This document shows positions 37,440-46,720 of a DNA stretch of 64,000 bases, piece after piece; the stretch's first letter is position 1, and each line of letters opens with the position of its first letter. Source of the stretch: Mycobacterium paragordonae (GTDB lineage: Bacteria > Actinomycetota > Actinomycetes > Mycobacteriales > Mycobacteriaceae); assembly GCF_003614435.1 (NCBI RefSeq), contig NZ_CP025546.1:1426001-1490000 (forward strand). Reading direction: 5' to 3'. The position numbers and the translations under genes were made by a program. A model generated the notes under the pieces. It saw only the letters and a list, made by a program, of their open reading frames with translations, did not search any database and was not told where the DNA came from.

Positions 37440-38063
37440 GTGGACGTCCACGTCATTGACCACCCGTTGGCGGCAGCCCGGCTGACCGTGCTGCGCGACG
37501 AGCAAACCGACAACGCCGCCTTCCGGGCCGCGTTGCGCGAGCTGACCTTGATGCTGGTCTACGAGGCGACCCGCGACGCACCCACCGAGCCGGTGCAGAT
37601 CCGTACCCCGGTCGGCGACACCGTCGGGGTCCGGTTGGCCAAGCCGCCGCTGCTGGTGCCGGTGCTGCGAGCGGGGCTGGGCATGGTCAACGAGGCGCAT
37701 GCGGTGTTGCACGAGGCGCACGTCGGATTCGTCGGGGTGGCCCGCGATGAGAAAACCCATCAGCCCGTGCCCTACCTCGAGTCGCTGCCCGACGACCTGA
37801 CGGGACTGCCGGTGATCGTCCTGGATCCGATGCTGGCCACCGGAGGGTCGATGGTCTACACCCTGGGTCTGTTGTTGTCCCGCGGGGCGACGGACATCAC
37901 CGCGCTGTGTGTGTGCGTGGCGCCGGAGGGGATCGCCGCGGTCGAGAAGGTGGCGCCGAACGCGCGGTTGTACACCGCGGCGATCGACGAAGGGCTCAAC
38001 GAGACGGCGTTCATCGTGCCCGGGTTGGGTGACGCCGGCGACCGTCAGTTCGGGCCGCGTTAG
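37440..38063 (+). CDS. upp: Uracil phosphoribosyltransferase
   Basis: A 207-residue homologue of Rv3309c, the same length as in M. tuberculosis. It makes UMP from uracil and PRPP. The PRPP loop [14 protein letters not shown] and the C-terminal uracil site [14 protein letters not shown] are intact. The start is GTG at 37440 ([14 protein letters not shown]) with AAGG 10-12 bases upstream. In H37Rv the next gene is pmmB; here an IS110-family element lies between them. Confidence 0.96.
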   Translation: MDVHVIDHPLAAARLTVLRDEQTDNAAFRAALRELTLMLVYEATRDAPTEPVQIRTPVGDTVGVRLAKPPLLVPVLRAGLGMVNEAHAVLHEAHVGFVGVARDEKTHQPVPYLESLPDDLTGLPVIVLDPMLATGGSMVYTLGLLLSRGATDITALCVCVAPEGIAAVEKVAPNARLYTAAIDEGLNETAFIVPGLGDAGDRQFGPR

Positions 38064-38157
38064 ACGGTATGGGGGCTGGGGCCCCACTCACATGTGAACG
38101 TGGGTTGCCGACAGGAAATGGGTCCTGGCGGTAGAGCCACAGATGTGGGAGGCCCCA

Positions 38158-39240
38158 GTGAAGGTTCAGCGTACGAGTGTTGGTCTGGATGTGCACGCGC
38201 GATCGGTGGTGGCGTGTGCTTTGGACGGTGATACCGGTGAGGTTTTCGAGCGCAGGTTGACCTCGGATCGCGGTGAGATCCTCGCGTGGTTGGGTGATCT
38301 GCCGGGTCCTGTTGCGGTGACGTATGAGGCGGGCCCGACGGGATTCGGGTTGGCTCGGGCGGTGGATGCGGCGGGCATCGCCTGTGTGGTGGCCGCGCCA
38401 TCGAAGTTGATCCGCCCGGCTGGCGATCGGGTCAAGACCGATGCCCGTGATGCGGCGCATCTGGCTCGGTTGCTGCATCTGGGTCAGATCACCGAAGTGA
38501 CGATTCCTAGTGTGGAGCAGGAAGCGGCGCGTGATCTGGTGCGGGCCCGCGAGGACTGCCGCGGGGATCTGATGACTGCACGGCACCGGTTGTCGAAACT
38601 CTTGCTGCGTCAGGGCATTGTCTATTCCGGCGGAAAGACCTGGATCCGCGAGCATGAGCGGTGGTTGCGTGCCCAGCGGTTCGACAACCCGGCGCTGCAG
38701 CTGAGCTATGACACCGCGTTCGAGGCGATGCTGTCCTGCGTGGACCGTCGTAACCGTCTTGACGAGGCGATCGCGGCGATGGCGAGCGACAGTGAGTTCA
38801 CCGCGGTCGCACGTCGGCTGGGTTGTATCCGCGGGATCGCAACGTTGACCGGATTCGGGTTGGCTGTCGAGATTGGTGACTGGAATCGTCTGACCGGCCG
38901 CAGCATCGGGGCGTATCTGGGGCTGGTGCCCTCGGAGTATTCCTCGGGAGCAACACGTGCCCAAGGTGGGGTAACCAAGACCGGCAACGGCCATGCTCGG
39001 CGACTGCTGGTAGAGGCGGCCTGGCATCACCGCACCCCGTATCGGCTCAGCGAAACTCTGCGTCGTCGATGGGAGTTGGCGCCAGCCGCGGCTGTGGCTC
39101 GTGGCCAAGCCGCTAATCGGCGCTTACACGACCGCTGGCTGAGGTTCGACGAACGTAAGAAACGCTCGGTGATCGCCAACGTCGCTGTCGCCCGTGAACT
39201 GGCCGGCTGGTGCTGGTCTATGGCGGTCCTTCCGGACTGA
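38158..39240 (+). CDS. IS110-family transposase
   Basis: A 360-residue transposase with a complete DEDD RuvC-like domain (Asp11 in GLDVHARS, Glu57 in TYEAGPTGFG, Asp95 and Asp98 in KTDARDAA) and a C-terminal transposase_20 domain with YLGLVPSEYSSG and GVTKTGNGHARRLL containing the serine motif. GTG 38158 follows GGGAGG at five-base spacing; a frame to 38143 is also open. It is unrelated in detail to the transposase at 7246-8466, so the window carries two different IS110 lineages. Confidence 0.92.
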   Translation: MKVQRTSVGLDVHARSVVACALDGDTGEVFERRLTSDRGEILAWLGDLPGPVAVTYEAGPTGFGLARAVDAAGIACVVAAPSKLIRPAGDRVKTDARDAAHLARLLHLGQITEVTIPSVEQEAARDLVRAREDCRGDLMTARHRLSKLLLRQGIVYSGGKTWIREHERWLRAQRFDNPALQLSYDTAFEAMLSCVDRRNRLDEAIAAMASDSEFTAVARRLGCIRGIATLTGFGLAVEIGDWNRLTGRSIGAYLGLVPSEYSSGATRAQGGVTKTGNGHARRLLVEAAWHHRTPYRLSETLRRRWELAPAAAVARGQAANRRLHDRWLRFDERKKRSVIANVAVARELAGWCWSMAVLPD

Positions 39241-39470
39241 CCACCCCCATATTGCCCAGATGAGCGACGACGATGTCGGCAAGCGTCTTGGAGTTACCCG
39301 CGCCGCCACTATGAGCAGTCTTGTTGTCACACCACAGATCACGCTCGACGTTAGACACGCTGGCCAAACTCTGACTCGAAAATTCCGTCCTGCGGTAACC
39401 AACCCGCGCATATCAGACTGACACGCGTCGATACGACACGCTCGATACCTCAGCGCTCACCTGGCTAACG

Positions 39471-39506
39471 AAGCGGCGGCCATGACGACGGTTGTGGCCG
39501 CCGCTT
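39471..39506. repeat. 12-bp stem-loop in the 3' side of the IS110-family element
   Basis: AAGCGGCGGCCA (39471-39482) and TGGCCGCCGCTT (39495-39506) are perfect complements around a 12-base loop. It could be part of a 3' guide RNA, a terminator, or a subterminal repeat of the element. Confidence 0.55.
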
Positions 39507-39541
39507 CACCCTGCCCCCTTGACAAAGGGCCCTACATATCA

Positions 39542-39705
39542 GCGGCGATCGCAAGCGCGGCGGAGCCGGGCGCGGCGGGTCGCCGCCATCGGCCCCGCGG
39601 CGATCGCAAGCGCGGCGGAGCCGGGCGCGGCGGGTCGCTGCCATCGGCCCCGCGGCGATCGCAAGCGCGGCGGAGCCGGGTGCGGCGGGTCGCCGCCATC
39701 GGCCC
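39542..39705. repeat. 55-bp tandem repeat, three copies
   Basis: Units begin at 39542, 39597 and 39652, each starting GCGGCGATCGCAAGCGCGG, with only a few substitutions between copies. The array lies between the IS element and the end of pmmB. Open frames across it are artefacts of the repeat. Confidence 0.9.
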
Positions 39706-39709
39706 GCCC

Positions 39710-41269
39710 TCACCAGCTTCGGATCTGTTCGGCTAACTCGTCGCGCAGCGCCCGCGCCCGCTGCCGGGCAACCGCCAGATCACCACTGACCGCGCACCGA
39801 ATTTCCAAGTAGCACTTCAGTTTTGGTTCCGTGCCTGACGGGCGCATAACCACCCGGACCGACGTCTGTTCGTCGCCGCCGGTGAGGATGAGGGCATCGG
39901 CGATGTCGGTGTGGGTCGCGGCGAAACTGGCCAGCCGACCGGGCGGATCCTCGCGTAGCCGCCGCAGCACGGCGGCGGCGTCGGCGGTGTCGGCGACGCG
40001 GCGCGGTACCGCGGCCACCTCGTGCACGCCGTAGCGGCGCGCGAGATCGTCCAACCGATCGGCCACCGAGCCACCGGCCAGCGAGGCCACCAGATCGCAG
40101 ACCAATACCGCGGCGCTGATGCCGTCCTTGTCCCGGACCGCCCGCGGATCGACGCAGTGGCCGATTGCTTCCTCGTAGGCGTAGACCAGTGTCCCGGGGT
40201 GCTCGGCGTCGGCGCGCGCCAGCCATTTGAAGCCGGTGAGGGTCTCAACGTGCACCGCGCCGTAGTGGGCGGCGATCGCGGCCAGCATGCGGGAGGACAC
40301 CACCGTGCTGGCCACCGTCCGGGGGCCTCGGGCGGGCTGGGACAGGATGTAATCGCCCAGTAGCCAACCGGTTTCGTCGCCGGACAGCATGCGCCAACCC
40401 TCGGGACCGGGGACGCCCACCGCGCACCGGTCGGCGTCGGGATCGAGCGCGATGGCGACGTCGGCGCCGATCTCGGCGGCCAGGGCGAGCAGCGCGTCGG
40501 CGGCGCCGGATTCCTCGGGGTTCGGAAAGGCGACGGTGGGAAAGTCCGGGTCGGGCGCGAACTGCGCGTCGACCACATGCACGTCGTCGAAGCCGGCCCG
40601 GCGCAGGGTCTCGACGGCGACCGCGCCACCCACCCCATGCATCGCGGTCAGCGCCACTCTTCGCGAACCGCTTCCGCGCCGGACTCCCGCCGCACGGCGG
40701 ATGTACCGCTCGATCAGGTCGGTGTCGGCATGCTCCACCGGGGTGCGCAGGATCAGGTCGGCCGGGGGCGCGCTCGCCATGGCGGCTTCGATCTGGCGGT
40801 CGGTAGGGGAGATGATCTGGATTCCGCCGTCGAGATACACCTTGTAGCCGTTGTCGGTAGCGGGGTTGTGTGACGCGGTGATCTGGACGCCGGCCACCGC
40901 GCCGGTGGCGCGCACCGCGAAGGCCACCACCGGCGTAGGTACCGGACCGGGGAACAACAGCACCGAAAATCCTTGCGCAGCAAGAACTTCAGCGGCACCC
41001 ACGGCGAACTCCGCGGATCCGTGCCGGGCGTCGCGGCCCACAATCACGGTGCCGGATCGGTCGAGCACCTGCCCGAGTGCCCACGTCGCCCGCAACACCA
41101 CGGCCAGGTTCATCGCGTCCGGGCCACCGCGCACCGGCCCCCGCAGGCCGGCGGTGCCGAACGTCAGCGGTCGCGCGAACCGCGCGGCGAGTTCAGCCGG
41201 ATCCAGCGCGGCGAGCTCGGCGGCCGTCCGCGGATCGGGGTCGTGGGCGATCCATTCCTCGGGCGTCAC
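39710..41269 (-). CDS. pmmB: Phosphomannomutase/phosphoglucomutase family enzyme
   Basis: A 519-residue alpha-D-phosphohexomutase homologous to Rv3308. It interconverts hexose-1- and hexose-6-phosphates. The phosphoserine loop TASHNPATDNGYK, the magnesium loop DPDADR, the early GRDARHGS and the C-terminal phosphate loop RPSGTEPK are intact. The start is GTG 41269, three bases after the deoD stop. Its pairing with deoD suggests a role in moving pentose-1-phosphate (phosphopentomutase-like) or mannose metabolism; specificity cannot be read from sequence. Confidence 0.93.
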   Translation of the reverse strand: MTPEEWIAHDPDPRTAAELAALDPAELAARFARPLTFGTAGLRGPVRGGPDAMNLAVVLRATWALGQVLDRSGTVIVGRDARHGSAEFAVGAAEVLAAQGFSVLLFPGPVPTPVVAFAVRATGAVAGVQITASHNPATDNGYKVYLDGGIQIISPTDRQIEAAMASAPPADLILRTPVEHADTDLIERYIRRAAGVRRGSGSRRVALTAMHGVGGAVAVETLRRAGFDDVHVVDAQFAPDPDFPTVAFPNPEESGAADALLALAAEIGADVAIALDPDADRCAVGVPGPEGWRMLSGDETGWLLGDYILSQPARGPRTVASTVVSSRMLAAIAAHYGAVHVETLTGFKWLARADAEHPGTLVYAYEEAIGHCVDPRAVRDKDGISAAVLVCDLVASLAGGSVADRLDDLARRYGVHEVAAVPRRVADTADAAAVLRRLREDPPGRLASFAATHTDIADALILTGGDEQTSVRVVMRPSGTEPKLKCYLEIRCAVSGDLAVARQRARALRDELAEQIRSW

Positions 41270-41272
41270 AGC

Positions 41273-42061
41273 TCAGAACCGGGCTATCACGTCGGCCAGC
41301 AACGAACCCATTCGCGCGGCCGAGGCGGCGCCGGCGGCCAGTACCTCGGCGTGACTCAGCGGTTCGCCGGTGATGCCGGCGGCCAGGTTCGTCACCAGCG
41401 AGACACCCAGCACCTCGGCGCCGGCCGCCCGCGCCGCGATGGTCTCGTGCACCGTCGACATCCCCACCAGGTCGGCGCCCAGCAACCGCAGCATCCGGAT
41501 CTCGGCGGGCGTCTCATAGTGCGGACCGGGCAGTCCGGCGTACACGCCCTCGGCCAGCCGCGGGTCGCACTCGCGCGCCAGCGCCCGCAACCGGGGGGCG
41601 TACGCGTCGGTCAGGTCGACGAACTGCGCTCCCACCAGCGGCGACCGTGCGGTCAGGTTCAGGTGGTCGCTGATCAGGACCGGTTGTCCCACCTCCATGT
41701 CGGTGCGTAGTCCACCCGCCGCGTTGGTGAGCACGACGATCCGCGCTCCCGCCGCGCAGGCCGCCCGGACCGGATGCACCACGTGTTGCAGGTCGTGCCC
41801 CTCGTAGGCGTGGATGCGCCCGGCCAGCACCAGCACCCGGCGCGCGCCGACCGGCACCGACAGGATCTCGCCCGCATGCCCCTCGGCCCGGGGTGGGGCG
41901 AAACCGGGAATCTCGGCCTGCGGCAGGACGGCGGTCGGGGAGCCCAGCGCGGTGATCGCCGGCGACCATCCCGAGCCCAGCACCACGGCGACATCGTGGG
42001 CTGGAATGCCGGTGCGTTCGGCGATGACGTGGGCCGCCTGGACTGCGAGTTCGCTGGTCAC
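41273..42061 (-). CDS. deoD: Purine nucleoside phosphorylase
   Basis: A 262-residue trimeric-type PNP homologous to Rv3307. It splits inosine and guanosine into base and ribose-1-phosphate. GSGWSP, the phosphate-site GHAGEI, NAAGGL, the base-site [15 protein letters not shown] and GMSTVHE motifs are present. GTG 42061 gives the standard start; the open frame upstream runs antisense through the cutinase gene. It works with adenosine deaminase in purine salvage and is coupled to pmmB. Confidence 0.95.
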   Translation of the reverse strand: MTSELAVQAAHVIAERTGIPAHDVAVVLGSGWSPAITALGSPTAVLPQAEIPGFAPPRAEGHAGEILSVPVGARRVLVLAGRIHAYEGHDLQHVVHPVRAACAAGARIVVLTNAAGGLRTDMEVGQPVLISDHLNLTARSPLVGAQFVDLTDAYAPRLRALARECDPRLAEGVYAGLPGPHYETPAEIRMLRLLGADLVGMSTVHETIAARAAGAEVLGVSLVTNLAAGITGEPLSHAEVLAAGAASAARMGSLLADVIARF

Positions 42062-42106
42062 ACTCGGCGAGACTACTTGCTCAGGCACCTTGGCCCGGCG
42101 TGTGTG

Positions 42107-42781
42107 ATGATCTGCCTTGTGCGGCATCACAAATCGTCTTTCATTTTCGTCGCGGCCGTCGCGTTGGCCTCCGGTCTGCTGCTCGGTGGGCCGATGCCGA
42201 AGGCGGGTGCCGACGACTGTCCCAACGTTGAGCTCGTGTTCGCCCGGGGGACCGCCGAGCCCCCCGGGATGGGGGTGGTCGGGGACGCGCTGGAGGCCGC
42301 GCTGCGGCCCGCTCTGGGCGCGCGGAGCCTGGGCGTGTATCCGGTGAACTACGCGGCCAGCTACAACTTCCTCACCACTGCCGACGGCGCCAACGACGCC
42401 CGCGACCACATCGCCTTCATGGCTGATCAGTGTCCGCGAACGCGGATCGTGCTGGGTGGCTTCTCCCAGGGCGCCGCCGCGGTCTCGATGCTGGCGGGGG
42501 TGCCGCCACTGGGGGACACCGTCGGCGAATTCGGCTCGGCTCCTGAGCTCGATCCGGTGCTGGCCCAGCGGGTCGCCGCCGTCGCGGTGTTCGGGAATCC
42601 CGGCATCCGCTTCAACGTCCCGCTGGCGTCCACCGGTCAGTTCGCCGGCCGGGCGATCGACCTGTGCAGTCCGGGCGACCCGGTGTGCACGGTGGGCGGG
42701 CGTGACCGGCTGGCGCACCGCGAGTACGCGGATCCGCCGTATCCCGGCCAGGCAGCGGGGTTCATCGCCGGGCGGGTTTGA
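42107..42781 (+). CDS. Secreted cutinase-family esterase
   Basis: A 224-residue protein: signal peptide (about residues 1-35), then a cutinase domain with the nucleophile motif GGFSQGAA (Ser120), an Asp/Cys loop CSPGDPVC (Asp191) and His204 in RLAHREY. Four cysteines fit the two usual disulfides. Mycobacterial cutinase-like proteins hydrolyse lipid esters outside the cell. ATG 42107 was chosen for the signal peptide; GTG 42119 is possible. H37Rv has no cutinase at this point between deoD and amiB1, so this is an accessory gene here. Confidence 0.88.
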   Translation: MICLVRHHKSSFIFVAAVALASGLLLGGPMPKAGADDCPNVELVFARGTAEPPGMGVVGDALEAALRPALGARSLGVYPVNYAASYNFLTTADGANDARDHIAFMADQCPRTRIVLGGFSQGAAAVSMLAGVPPLGDTVGEFGSAPELDPVLAQRVAAVAVFGNPGIRFNVPLASTGQFAGRAIDLCSPGDPVCTVGGRDRLAHREYADPPYPGQAAGFIAGRV

Positions 42782-42803
42782 CCGTCGGTGAGATACTGCG
42801 TGG

Positions 42804-43988
42804 ATGCCCGCCATTAGCCCACTGGACACCGTCGAGGCAACGGTGCGGCGCCGCGGCAATGACCTGGTCGAGCTGTCCCATGCCATCCATGCGCAGCCCG
42901 AGTTGGCGTTCGACGAATACCGCAGCTGTGCGAAGGCCAAAGAACTTGTCGCGCAACGCGGTTTCCAGATCGCCCCGGTCAACGGCCTGGACACCGCCTT
43001 CCGCGCGGACTTCGGCAGCGGTCCGCTGGTCGTCGGGGTGTGCGCCGAATACGACGCGCTACCCGAGATCGGCCACGCCTGCGGCCACAACATCATCGCC
43101 GCCTCGGGGGTGGGAACGGCGCTGGCGCTGGCCGAGGTGGCCGACGAACTGGGGCTGACGGTGGCGCTGCTGGGCACGCCCGCGGAGGAGTCCGGCGGCG
43201 GCAAAGCGCTGATGCTGCGGGCCGGGGCATTCGACGACGTCGCGGTGGCTGTGATGGTGCACCCAGGGCCCACCGACATCGCCGGCGCCAGGTCGCTGGC
43301 GTTGTCCGAAGTCACGGTGCAGTACCGGGGCAAAGAATCGCACGCCGCGGTGGCGCCGCACCTCGGTCTCAATGCCGCCGACGCGGTGACCGTCGCGCAG
43401 GTGGCCATCGGACTGTTGCGTCAACAATTGGCGCCCGGGCAGATGACGCACGGGATCGTCACCGACGGTGGGCAGGCGGTCAACGTCATCCCGGGGCAGG
43501 CGGCGCTGAAGTATGCGATGCGGGCGCTCGAGTACGACTCGCTGCGCGAGCTGGAAGGCAGGATGTACTCCTGTTTCGCCGCCGGTGCGCTGGCGGCGGG
43601 CTGCGAGTACGAGATCGAGGAGGCCGGGCCCGCGTATGCCGAGCTGCGACCCGACCAGTGGCTTGCTGACGTGTGCCGCGAGGAGATGCGCCGGCTCGGG
43701 CGCGAACCGGTGCCGGCCGCCGTCGAGGCGGCGCTGCCGTTGGGCAGCACCGACATGGGTAACGTGACGCACGTGCTGCCCGGTATTCACCCGGTGATCG
43801 GGGTCGACGCCGGAGGCGCGACGGTACATCAGCGTGCCTTTGCGGCCGCGGCGGCGGGGCCCAGTGCCGACCGGGCCGTCGTCGAGGGCGCGATCATGCT
43901 GGCTCGCACGGTCGTCGCGCTGGCCGCGGACCCCGCTCAGCGGGACCGGGTGCTGGCGGCTCAGCAGCACAGGGCGGCCGCGTCGTGA
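42804..43988 (+). CDS. amiB1: M20-family amidohydrolase AmiB1
   Basis: A 394-residue homologue of Rv3306c in the M20D peptidase/amidohydrolase group. The metal-site segments [15 protein letters not shown] and [11 protein letters not shown] are present, as is the dimerisation stretch [17 protein letters not shown]. It is expected to cleave N-acyl or aminoacyl amides in the cytoplasm. The true substrate is unknown. The stop overlaps the GTG of amiA1 by four bases (GTGA), so the pair is coupled. Confidence 0.92.
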   Translation: MPAISPLDTVEATVRRRGNDLVELSHAIHAQPELAFDEYRSCAKAKELVAQRGFQIAPVNGLDTAFRADFGSGPLVVGVCAEYDALPEIGHACGHNIIAASGVGTALALAEVADELGLTVALLGTPAEESGGGKALMLRAGAFDDVAVAVMVHPGPTDIAGARSLALSEVTVQYRGKESHAAVAPHLGLNAADAVTVAQVAIGLLRQQLAPGQMTHGIVTDGGQAVNVIPGQAALKYAMRALEYDSLRELEGRMYSCFAAGALAAGCEYEIEEAGPAYAELRPDQWLADVCREEMRRLGREPVPAAVEAALPLGSTDMGNVTHVLPGIHPVIGVDAGGATVHQRAFAAAAAGPSADRAVVEGAIMLARTVVALAADPAQRDRVLAAQQHRAAAS

Positions 43989-45154
43989 GCCTGGTCGACA
44001 GTGCCGAGTCGTGGTTGGCCGCCCACCACGACGACCTGGTCGACTGGCGTCGGCACATCCACCGCTACCCGGAGTTGGGACGTCAGGAGTTCGCCACCAC
44101 GCAGTTCGTCGCCGAGCGTCTGGCCGACGCCGGGCTCAATCCCAAAGTGCTGCCCGGTGGGACGGGGCTGACCTGCGATTTCGGGCCGGAGCACCAACCC
44201 CGGATTGCGCTGCGCGCCGACATGGACGCGCTGCCGATGGCCGAACGGACCGGTGCGCCGTACGCCTCGACGATGCCCAACATCGCGCACGCCTGCGGCC
44301 ACGATGCGCACACCGCGATCCTGCTGGGTACGGCGCTGTCACTGGCGTCGGTGCCCGAGCTTCCGGTCGGGGTGCGGTTGATTTTTCAGGCCGCCGAAGA
44401 GCTGATGCCCGGGGGTGCGATCGACGCGATCGCGGCCGGCGCGCTGACCGGGGTGTCGCGGATCTTCGCGCTGCACTGCGACCCCCGGCTCGAGGTCGGC
44501 AAGGTGGCCGTCCGGCTGGGACCCATCACCTCGGCGGCCGACCAGCTGGAGATCACCCTGTATTCACCCGGCGGGCACACCTCGCGCCCGCACCTGACCG
44601 CCGACCTGGTCTACGGGCTGGGCACCTTGATCACCGGGCTGCCCGGTGTCCTGTCGCGCCGCATCGATCCCCGCAACAGCACCGTGCTGGTGTGGGGTGC
44701 GGTCAATGCGGGCGTGGCGCCCAATGCGATTCCGCAGTCCGGCGTGCTGGCGGGCACCGTGCGTACGGCCAGCCGCCAGACCTGGATCGACCTCGAGGCG
44801 ATCATCCGCGAGGCTGTCACCGGCTTGTTGTCGCCGCTGGTCATCGAGCACACCCTGCAGTATCGGCGGGGGGTGCCGCCGGTGGTCAACGAGGACGTTT
44901 CGACGCGCATCCTCACTCACGCCATTGAAGCCGTCGGCCCCGATGTGCTGGCCGATACCCGGCAGTCCGGCGGCGGCGAGGACTTCTCCTGGTACCTCGA
45001 AGAAGTCCCCGGCGCCATGGCGCGGCTGGGGGTGTGGTCGGGCGAGGGTCCGCAACTGGATCTGCACCAGCCGACGTTCGACCTCGACGAGCGGGCGCTG
45101 GCGATCGGGGTGCGGGTGATGGTCAACATCATCGAGCAGTCCGCGGCTTTCTAG
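43985..45154 (+). CDS. amiA1: M20-family amidohydrolase AmiA1
   Basis: A 389-residue homologue of Rv3305c, paralogous to the preceding gene. ADMDALPM, HACGHDAHTAILLG and FQAAEELMPGG hold the di-metal site; GHTSRPH is the dimerisation-domain histidine motif, and a late GGGEDFSWY completes the site. The family resembles N-acyl-amino-acid and hippurate hydrolases. The start is GTG 43985, overlapping the amiB1 stop. Confidence 0.92.
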   Translation: MSLVDSAESWLAAHHDDLVDWRRHIHRYPELGRQEFATTQFVAERLADAGLNPKVLPGGTGLTCDFGPEHQPRIALRADMDALPMAERTGAPYASTMPNIAHACGHDAHTAILLGTALSLASVPELPVGVRLIFQAAEELMPGGAIDAIAAGALTGVSRIFALHCDPRLEVGKVAVRLGPITSAADQLEITLYSPGGHTSRPHLTADLVYGLGTLITGLPGVLSRRIDPRNSTVLVWGAVNAGVAPNAIPQSGVLAGTVRTASRQTWIDLEAIIREAVTGLLSPLVIEHTLQYRRGVPPVVNEDVSTRILTHAIEAVGPDVLADTRQSGGGEDFSWYLEEVPGAMARLGVWSGEGPQLDLHQPTFDLDERALAIGVRVMVNIIEQSAAF

Positions 45155-45302
45155 GGGCTCCTTTAGGGCCCTGCCGGCCGCCGTCTAGCGCCCCTCCCGC
45201 CCTCCGCGCGAGCGCCCGCGTTTTGACATCGACACGCCGCGCTGGCTGACATTTTGGGGACGGTCGCGAGGTGAATTGTCGGCGCGTTGTTGGCCGTTGA
45301 CG

Positions 45303-46199
45303 ATGGACGGCGTGCACGAAGAGCTGAATCAGCTGCTCGAGGCGCAAGAGGGCGTCGTTACCAGCGCCCAGCTGCTGCCCTTCTTCAGCCGTCGCGCATT
45401 GGATGCGCAACTCGACTGCGCTGCGTTGCAACGAATCTGGCATGGGATCTATGGCCGCGGCGAGATAACCACCGCGTTGCGGCTGCGCGGGCTTGACCTT
45501 GTCGCCGGGACAACCGTCGCGGCCTGCCTTAGCACCGCGGCGAGCGCGTACGGGTTCGACACCGAGCAACGCGCAGAACTTCATGTGCTCAGTCCTGCGG
45601 GCCGGCGGCTGCGGTCGACCAAGGGTTTGGTGGTCCACCGGCGCGAGGGTGCTCCGCTGAATGTGTTCGCAGGGCGTCCGGCCACCACACCGGCTTGGAC
45701 AGCGATTGAGGTGTCGCGCGGATTGCGGCGGCCTCGGGCATTGGCAACGCTGGATGCGGCGCTGCGCAGCGGGACATGCAGTCGCGACGAACTAGCGCAG
45801 ATCCTGCTCGCGCAGTCCGGGCGCCGCGGCATCGTGACTGCGCGTGAAATGCTCTCGATTGCTTCGCCTTTGGCCGAGTCACCGATGGAAAGCGAGGCGC
45901 GATTGGTCATGCTTGACGGGGGACTGCCACCGCCAGAGCTTCAGTACGAGATCGTGGATCTCGGCGGCCGTCTTTGGCGGCTCGATTTCGCGTGGCCGGA
46001 GTACCGCGTCGCCGCCGAATACGACGGTGTCGACTGGCACAGCGGCCCCGATGCTTTCCGTCGGGACCGCTCCCGCGCCGCGGCGCTGCAGGATCTCGGA
46101 TGGGTCGTCGTGCCGATCATCGCTGAGGACGTCAGAGTTCGGCCCGAACAACTACTTCGGCGGATCGAGTCGCGGCTAGAGGGTGTCCGAGCCGCGTAG
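45303..46199 (+). CDS. DUF559-type protein with AbiEi-like N-terminal domain
   Basis: A 298-residue protein of a large mycobacterial family. The N-terminal part (about residues 5-70) has the AbiEi antitoxin-like winged-helix pattern with LEAQEGVVTSAQLL. The C-terminal part (about 200-290) is a DUF559/Vsr-like nuclease fold with LDFAWPEYRVAAEYDGVDWH and FRRDRSRAAALQDLGW. Start ATG 45303 is within 27 bases of an upstream alternative. No toxin partner is adjacent. The function is unknown. Confidence 0.82.
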   Translation: MDGVHEELNQLLEAQEGVVTSAQLLPFFSRRALDAQLDCAALQRIWHGIYGRGEITTALRLRGLDLVAGTTVAACLSTAASAYGFDTEQRAELHVLSPAGRRLRSTKGLVVHRREGAPLNVFAGRPATTPAWTAIEVSRGLRRPRALATLDAALRSGTCSRDELAQILLAQSGRRGIVTAREMLSIASPLAESPMESEARLVMLDGGLPPPELQYEIVDLGGRLWRLDFAWPEYRVAAEYDGVDWHSGPDAFRRDRSRAAALQDLGWVVVPIIAEDVRVRPEQLLRRIESRLEGVRAA

Positions 46200-46207
46200 T
46201 CCCGGCC

Positions 46208-46688
46208 GTGAGGGGCCGCAAATTGTCAGTGGCGGTAGCGTGTCTGTGGCAAAACGCGGGCGCTCGGCGGGGTAGCGGTGGGCCGGGGGCGGTGAGGGGC
46301 CGCAGATTGTCAGTGGCGGTGGCGTGTCTGTGGCAAAACGCGGGCGCTCGGCGGGGTAGCGGTGGGCCGGGGGCGGTGAGGGGCCGCAAATTGTCAGTGG
46401 CGGTGGCGTGTCTGTGGCAAAACGCGGGCGCTCGGCGGGGTAGCGGTGGGCCGGGGGCCGTGAGGGGCCGCAAATTGTCAGTGGCGGTGGCGTGTCTGTG
46501 GCAAAACGCGGGCGCTCGGCGGGGTAGCGGTGGGCCGGGGGCCGTGAGGGGCCGCAAATTGTCAGTGGCGGTGGCGTGTCTGTGGCAAAACGCGGGCGCT
46601 CGGCGGGGTAGCGGTGGGCCGGGGGCCGTGAGGGGCCGCAAATTGTCAGTCGCGGCGGCGTGTCTGTGGCAAAACGCGGGCGCTCGGC
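46208..46688. repeat. 84-bp tandem repeat array, about 5.7 copies, with G-quadruplex motifs
   Basis: Units start at 46208, 46292, 46376, 46460, 46544 and 46628 (partial), each beginning GTGAGGGGCCGCA. The copies are nearly identical. Because 84 is a multiple of three, both strands show long open frames of 28-residue repeats, which I regard as artefacts. Each unit junction on the plus strand has four G runs with loops of 7, 2 and 6 bases, fitting the G-quadruplex pattern. The array sits between convergent gene ends. Confidence 0.9.
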
Positions 46689-46720
46689 CAGACTGAAGGG
46701 CGAGGCGCGAGCAAAGCCCG

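Larger units (their letters stand above)
38064..39541 (+). mobile_element. IS110-family (IS1111-like layout) insertion sequence, ends approximate
   Basis: The element occupies the upp-pmmB gap, which is otherwise short in M. tuberculosis. It has about 94 non-coding bases before the transposase and up to about 300 after it. A longer 3' than 5' non-coding side is the IS1111-type arrangement. The exact ends were not determined; the right end probably lies near the TTGACA-type sequence at 39519-39541, before the 55-bp array. Confidence 0.6.

Noticed and set aside
37425..37460. GGTCACA near the upp start as a SigJ site
   Set aside because: The CGTC lies at 15-base spacing inside the coding region and the box starts GG, so it is not the motif.
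39325..39351. TGTCACA inside the second IS110-family element
   Set aside because: Only a 17-base spacer and CGTT follow; not the exact motif and not before a gene.
39465..39812. Arg/Ala-rich open frames over the 55-bp array
   Set aside because: GC-rich repeat artefacts overlapping the pmmB end; no start or family features.
46132..46696. Long open frames of 28-residue repeats on both strands
   Set aside because: They arise because the repeat unit is 84 bases, a multiple of three. There is no ribosome site or conserved start.
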